A stretch of DNA of 64,000 nt, from the NCBI GenBank assembly GCA_001599595.1, contig BCHH01000003.1:2106263-2170262 (forward strand), written 5' to 3'. The notes under the pieces were generated by a model. It was not told the DNA's origin and ran no database searches. It saw only the letters and a program-made list of their open reading frames with translations. A program made the position numbers and the translations under genes. Below, one piece after another: positions 58,469 to 64,000 of this stretch (position 1 is its first letter; every line of letters starts with the position of its first letter). Origin of the DNA: Beverwykella pulmonaria (taxonomy: Eukaryota > Ascomycota > Dothideomycetes > Pleosporales > Melanommataceae).

Positions 58469-59148
58469 TCTTCTTCTTAACTCCAATAGGAATGGGTACC
58501 GCCGAATAATGAGTGTGTAGATTCAATCTCGAAAAGCCGTGTGGCTGAGGGCCTAAAGTTTGTGTGCCGGAGGGTACGGGAGGGGTAGCTACTTTGTAGG
58601 CAAAAAGAAATTGAAGTCCAATGAAAGCAATATGAGTAGGAGTCCGAAGCAATTTTTGTTTGGAAAAATACGGGGCTTTTATATGCAGGCATGCAAGCAT
58701 CGATTCCACGTCATCCTCTGTTGGTCGTTCTCGTATGCACCTGGCACATGCGAGGAATTACCTAGGCATGTCTATTTGCGGACAGACTAGCGCAAGGCGG
58801 GGAAGCAAGATACCCCTGCCTAAGCGTCTACAAGCTTGCTCCATAGACCATGTCGAGAAGAATGTGGACCGAGGAATTGCATGTGTGAGTGAATTGAGGC
58901 GGAGCTTGGGGGTGCTGTACCTGCCATTTGGAGAAAGACGTGCGGCAGTTGCCTGTTAGAGAAACATATAGCGACTACCTTAATAAGCCGTGTTCGATTT
59001 TGCTACTTTGGCGAAGCAATGCAGTGAGAGACACCTTGGCAATCGTCTAGCTTTCAAGGCAGACATCTTTAACTGATGCATTCACGGCGCCATACGCCTC
59101 CCAAATGCCTACCATTTGCTCTTCCTCGTTTTCACCACTATTACCTCT
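58469..59148. other. Intergenic, promoter and RFC2 3' flank
   Basis: The left part is the promoter of the conserved gene ending at 58468. The 89-codon minus frame 58440-58709 overlaps that start and has no features. Nothing else is seen. Confidence 0.5.
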
Positions 59149-60458
59149 TCAGCCCTGACACAGCACCCCCGCAACCTTGACCCCCAAATCCAGTACTGCC
59201 AAATGCTCATCCCCACCATCCACAAGCCTCTTATCTGTCTCACTAAATACACTCGCAACCTTCAACTTCTGCAGATCGCCTACCCTTTCATCATACATGA
59301 TGCGATCATACAATTGACTCACCGTCTGCGCAGCACTCCACCCCTCGGCCACCATATCTTCTACCACTTTCGCGATCTTGGCGAACTGGATTTTGCCGCT
59401 GGACGTCGAGGTCGGGAAGAGGACCGAGGTCAGCGCATCCATAGTTCGGATTGGGATTACGCCGGCGATTTCCTGGATAGAGGTGATGGACACGAGGCTT
59501 GAAGGTGATGGCCCGTCGTCGATATCCATCACATCGTCCTCCTCATCCTCAACCACCCTTTTCTTTCTCCCTCCTCCCTCCTTAACCTTGTCCAGACTCC
59601 CGATCAGCCGAGCTGCAGACTGCAAGAACGTAATCGCTTTCCTTAAATCGCCCTCTGCAACTCTAACCAGCTCCTCACTCACGCCCTCAGCCAACCTCAC
59701 ACCTTCTAACCGAGCAATATCCTCCACCCTCCGCACGGCATTCCCTTGATCTAGACTTTTGAAGCGGAACTTGCTGCACCTCGACGCCAGCGGATCAATA
59801 ATTCTAGTGACGTAATTGCACACGAGACAGAACCTCGTCATCTTAGAATACGTCTCCATGGTTCTCCTCAGTGCCGACTGTGCATCTTGCGTCATGGAAT
59901 CCGCCTCATCCAGGACAATGATCTTGAAGGGCGGACAGGGATACTTATCCCTATATCGCACCATTTTCGGCCCTTCTCCCTCAATCCCATCTTTTTCTTC
60001 CGTCATGACGTTGTAAGTAGGCGCTGTGCTGAGCTGCTGTCTCGCAAAATCTTTCACTTTTGCTCGAACAATGGAGATGCCGCGCTCGTCGGACGCATTA
60101 AGTTCCAAGACGCGCGATTTTATTAGGTCTGGCCCATAGAGTTGCTTTGCGAGCGCGAGGATCGTCGAGGTTTTGCCGGTGCCGGGAGGCCCGTAGAAGA
60201 GCATGTGTGGAAGATTGGTCGATTGCAGAGTGCGGGACAGGACTTGGATGGTGTTGTCTTGGGCGGTGACTTCGGAGAGTGTTTTGGGGCGGCTGATTCT
60301 TGTTAGTGATAGAATTGCAGCGCGGACAAAACGAGAGACACTCACTATTTCTCCACCCATGGCTGCAGCCGTGTCTCCTTCTTCGAGCCTGGGGCTTTGG
60401 CCGCACTCTCCTTTGCAGCATTCGCCTGCCGTGCTTTGAGATTAAAGAAGTCGGCCAT
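59149..60458 (-). CDS. rfc2: Replication factor C subunit 2 (RFC2)
   Basis: Two exons (60346-60458, then 59149-60292) around a 53-bp intron (GTGAGT...AATCAG) give 418 aa. It is an AAA+ clamp-loader subunit: Walker A GPPGTGKT at 72-79, Walker B VLDEAD (DEAD at 166-169), and SRC box in [12 protein letters not shown] at about 208-210. The string [18 protein letters not shown] and [10 protein letters not shown] identify the yeast Rfc2/human RFC4 type. The C-terminal collar helices follow. The complex loads PCNA onto primed DNA in the nucleus. The protein is longer than yeast Rfc2 because of a basic then acidic insertion at about 265-295 ([20 protein letters not shown]). Start: [15 protein letters not shown], the only ATG compatible with the splice. 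Confidence 0.93.
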
Positions 60459-60910
60459 GCTGTATGGCCTCGACGTCGGGTGTAGTGGTTGTTGACGTAG
60501 AGATGCTGTCTCGCGGGGGTTTGAGAAAGTAAAGTGGCAGACGCGCAACGCGAAAACCGCAGGCGCGCCTTCACGTTCAGCATGGTCCGTGCCCACTTAG
60601 GACCCTTCACCAATCACATCACTAGGGCAAAATGACCACCTAAAGCATGCCGTGATGATTCAGCAGGCAAAGCTGTGCTATTATGCTATTCCTGTGCTAC
60701 CCATACCTTGCTTTCAAGACCCAGAGAAGACGTCAGACATAGTGAATGCATATCCGACGCCAGGTGCATGCAGCTATTAGTCGACAGATTACCTATCCCA
60801 TTCCCGCAAATAATTTGTTTCGACATTTCAAGCAGTCCTCGCAACTCAATCGATCGAATCCGTTGAACCTAAATGACCAGGAGCCATCCTCGCAGGAAAC
60901 CAGAGCAGGT
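60459..60910. other. Intergenic between RFC2 and NPL4
   Basis: It holds the RFC2 promoter and the NPL4 3' flank (both genes are on the minus strand). Short plus-strand frames have no motif. Confidence 0.55.
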
Positions 60911-62958
60911 CTACTTTCCCTTCAGGCTAACCCCCTTGACTCTCTTAGCCAGCTGTGCAGAATCAGAGTCGGAGCCGAGAGAGGGCTGCCGGCGCAGATG
61001 CCGATCACGCGCATGCGGAGCAGCCCCCCCGATCGAACTAGAGGAAGAAGATGTATAGGAACGTTTGGGGGGCCGCTCACCAGACTCTTTGAGTATCGTC
61101 AATAACGTCGCCCAGCCGCTAGTGTGCTGCAATTGGTACCCATCCGAGAGATCGTGCTCGGCCGCGACTTTGGCGAGGAGTGTTTCTTCGTCCTATCTTT
61201 GTTAGCCAGTTCACGTATGGGAGGTAGCATGGCGTACCTTTGCAAGAATCCCCAAGCCGTGGATGAAGGCAAGTAGGTGGAAATTCGATATCGCCTTGAG
61301 TCCGCTGGTAGTGTTGAGAGCTAGCCCGTTCGCCCGCGCGTTGAGCACTTTCGCCAACGCAGACACCTCCTGTGTCTCGCCCATAATCTCGCGATTCTCA
61401 ATAGGGAACTTTGGTCCAGTGAAGAGAGGCCTCGGCTCGTTAGGGAAACCGTGCGTGAGGGTGACGAGCAGATAGTCCACAGGGAAGGCTGGCTTGGCAT
61501 TCTCTAGGACTTTGGCGCCGTACTCGTTGACTTTGCGGTAGAAGACCTCGGGGATGTATCGTGCCTGGTTGAGGGCTTCGTTATCGTCCTCTGACTGGAC
61601 TAGCATCACCGAGGGTTCTGCGGACGGCTCAATAATATCTGCCCGTACCATTTCCACCGCGGTGTTGGAGGCTTGATAGGATGAGATGCCAATCGCGCCC
61701 TCTGCATCACCACTGACTACACAGGTGACGAAGTTGGATCCAAACCTGCCCGTCTCGCTCCACTTGGTTGGCCGTGGGTGCATGGACTGGTATCTGGCGG
61801 CGAAGACAATTTCTAACGATGACAAGAAGTACGAGCCGATATGTCGCTTACAAATGACAGTTCCATCCCCCTTTCCAGCGTCGAGCAGATCCGTGAAGAT
61901 GACACCAACTTTCTGAAGTCCACACTGCCGTGCCAACTCGTCAATCTCCTGCTCGTTTTCCCATTCCCCGAGCGAAATGCCATCCATCTCGCACACCTGC
62001 GGTGGTTCATAGACAGCCTCGACAACGGCTTTGGTTCCTAGCGGCACTTCCTCGTATTCCTCATACCGGCCATATAAGAACCCTAACCGTTGGCACCCCG
62101 TGTTTCTCCAGAAATTGATTAGGTCATCAACCACCTCGAGAGACGCAAACTCGACATGGTCGACCATCCGATACTCCTGCGGCTGAAGCGAGATAGCACT
62201 GGGCTGGCACTTTGTGCAAATGCCTTCTGGAAACGGCTTATGTCCGGAGGGGCAATCAGGCTTTACGCGGAAATACGGTTCACTGAGCGGCGGCATGTAC
62301 GACGTCCCACTCTCCGGCTTATTCTTACTCGCATTGATCTTCCTCAGATACGAATGGAACGAAAGGTGCTTGATCTTCTTGTCTAAAAGGTACTCCGGGG
62401 CATACGGCTCTAGTGGCATGCAGTAGTCGCACATGCCCTTTGCCCCATGTCTGCACATCTTCGGGTCGATCTTGCGCGGGATCTTGCCATCGAGCTTGTC
62501 CAGTCTGTCGTCGAGCGGAGACTGCTTGACCGTTTCCCAGGGGTTTTTGATGTACTGTGCGGAGTGACCGAGGGGCACGGTGGGAGCTTCCGAGGGCGAA
62601 ACAGCGCGGCCATTGAGGCGAACGGCTGCGGCGGAGGGGGTAACATGGCCGTTCGAGGTCGAGGACTGCTCTTGGAAGTCGAGGTAGAGCTGTGCACCGT
62701 GGCTGAGGGCTGGTTAGCTCTGCAGATGCAGCCGCGGGGAGCTACTCACGACAAGCCGACCTGCTTAAAGGTGACGCCTTTCAGCGTCGTCAGTTTACGT
62801 GACTCGCCGCCGTTGGGCTTGTTGCTAACGGTGATGCTCGAGACATCGACGTTTGCGGGGAGCTTCTCGGCAACTTGGGGGACAATATCTGTGAAGGTTG
62901 TCGTGGGCTCGACGTTGAGGCGGAACTGGCCCTCTCTGCTAACGAACCTAAGAATCAT
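60911..62958 (-). CDS. npl4: NPL4, Cdc48-Ufd1-Npl4 cofactor
   Basis: Three exons (62750-62958, 61238-62702, 60911-61192), introns of 47 and 45 bp, 651 aa. The N-terminus ([18 protein letters not shown]) is the ubiquitin-like domain that binds Cdc48. A zinc-finger region with [12 protein letters not shown] is at about 153-164, and a second Cys pair lies in [16 protein letters not shown]. The MPN-like/NPL4 core runs from [19 protein letters not shown] through [12 protein letters not shown] to [10 protein letters not shown]. The C-terminal exon ends in a Ser- and Arg-rich basic tail. With Ufd1 it recruits ubiquitylated clients to Cdc48 for ER-associated degradation and chromatin extraction. Length is normal for fungi. 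Confidence 0.93.
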
Positions 62959-63417
62959 GATGAGAGCTTGCTTGAGCTGAGTTAGTCAAGGTTTCGTGGT
63001 TCGTGGTTGCGGTGGTGGGAGGATGGAGGGGGAGGGAGGTAGGTAGGTTGAGAAGAGGTACAAGCGCAGGCGGCAGGAAGGCAGACGGTGAGTGGATATG
63101 GGTGGTGTGAATTGGTAAGTCGTGGAAGGCGGGCGTCATGTGTGGCAAAACCTCCCTAATGCGCCCGCAGCAATGTTCGCCCATCCCCGGTGAGGACAGA
63201 TTCGCAACGCGACGAAGCCACTTATTCTCTTCTCCGCATTCAGCGTTTATAATTTTCTCCTTCACCAGCGCCTTGTGTTCTTTCATTTCCTTCCCGTCGC
63301 CCCATGCTCCTGCCGCTCACTTAGTCCTGCGCGCACCCAAATCATTCCCACACCATCTCTCCACCAACAGACAATCCCGGCCCGCGCGAAGAACAGACAG
63401 CAAACAGCCCACCCACC
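62959..63417. other. Divergent npl4/sec66 promoter
   Basis: 459 bp separate the two start codons. The sequence is GC-rich near npl4 and C-rich before sec66 (63290-63417), as expected of a leader. Frames here are short and motif-free. Confidence 0.6.
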
Positions 63418-64000
63418 ATGTGGCCCTTCGACGCCGTAGACTGGCTCACCCTCCTTGTCCCTATTGCCTACATCACCGTTCTCATAGGCTCCCTCGCCAT
63501 CTTCATCTCTCTCTATCGCAAACGAAAAGCGGCAAAGGCCGCCTCCCTCGAGCCCTGGTTCCCGCCGCACCTGCAGCGCAACATCTATCTCTCCCTGCTC
63601 CATCAAGAGTCCCCCAAAGTTCCGGATAGTTATCTAAAAGCGGCCTTGTTGCGCCGCGCGACAGAAGATATCCACCGCATTGTGCAGATCCGGAATGCGA
63701 AAGGCGCACTGCAGGTCCTGCTGCAGAGGGGCAGCGTGGGAGACGACCTATGGCAGCGGTTTCAGCGCGCGGAGAAGGAGATCGAGGAGGAGCTGAGAGA
63801 CGTGGTAAATGAGGTTCGCTTCCCCACGATCTGACCACGTCACCATTCACAAAAACTCAATCTAATTGTGTGACTCTACCAGGCCAACGCATTCGCCCCG
63901 AACTGGGGCCAGACCATTTTCCAATCTGCCTCAGAAATGGCACAGAACACACAGATCCGCGACCGCCTTACCGACATTCTGGCCACTGCCTCCTCGGAAA
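63418..64000 (+). CDS. sec66: SEC66 translocon subunit (3' end outside window)
   Basis: Exon 1 is 63418-63813; a 69-bp intron (63814-63882, donor GTTCGC, acceptor CTACCAG) leads to exon 2, which runs off the edge. The first 171 residues are present. A transmembrane helix lies at about 9-31 (WLTLLVPIAYITVLIGSLAI), then SLYRKRKA, LEPWFPPHLQRNIYLSLL, ALLRRATEDIHRIVQIRN and LLQRGSVGDDLWQRFQ, and after the intron ANAFAPNWGQTIFQSASEMAQ. These are hallmarks of Sec66/Sec71, a non-essential subunit of the Sec62/63 complex for post-translational import into the ER. Without the splice the frame ends at 63834. Confidence 0.9.

Noticed and set aside
1..64000. CRISPR arrays, bacterial operons or rRNA genes
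   Set aside because: Introns throughout and fungal families rule out a prokaryote; no regularly spaced direct repeats or rRNA-like sequence were seen.

Overview
The window looks like nuclear DNA of a filamentous ascomycete, possibly a dothideomycete (weak guess). Spliceosomal introns are mostly 45-70 bp with GTRNGY donors and CTAAC or CTGAC branch sites. The gene set is typical of such fungi: HET-domain proteins, an NLR-like receptor, a Zn2Cys6 regulator, DUF6594 proteins and a GH17 wall enzyme. All family names come from reading translated motifs; no database search was run. Exon coordinates come from splice consensus plus frame continuity.

Layout. At 1-13 kb there is an accessory region: a HET/NB-ARC/TPR receptor gene (2525-5628), a Fot1/pogo transposase relic (6423-7655), a vanadium haloperoxidase-like pseudogene (8638-9587) and, abutting it, a Tc1/mariner relic with four in-frame stops (9601-10382). 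At 13-28 kb genes are denser: a small secreted cysteine protein, a DUF1294 membrane protein, a small one-TM protein, a CaMK kinase, a tandem-bromodomain RSC subunit, a 940-bp hAT-type element with a perfect 8-bp target duplication, a GH17 glucanase and a GRE2-like reductase. From 28 to 44 kb the DNA is gene-poor, with two convergent DUF6594 genes and one uncertain small gene. At 44-51 kb lie two minus-strand regulators (TamA/Dal81-type Zn2Cys6, and a multi-C2H2 protein). At 51-57 kb there is a frameshifted unknown gene, the intact CKS1 gene and a decayed HET gene. At 57-64 kb there is core housekeeping: a conserved fungal protein, RFC2, NPL4 and the start of SEC66 (cut by the window edge).

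The genes do not form one pathway. The window alternates conserved chromatin, replication and ER-quality-control genes with islands of self-recognition genes and dead transposons. NPL4 and SEC66 are divergent and both concern the ER, but that may be chance. The most unusual items are the receptor with near-identical 126-bp TPR units, the structurally complete hAT-type element carrying an unrecognised ORF, transition-type nonsense lesions that look like RIP, and several non-standard splice sites, including a probable GC-AG intron.
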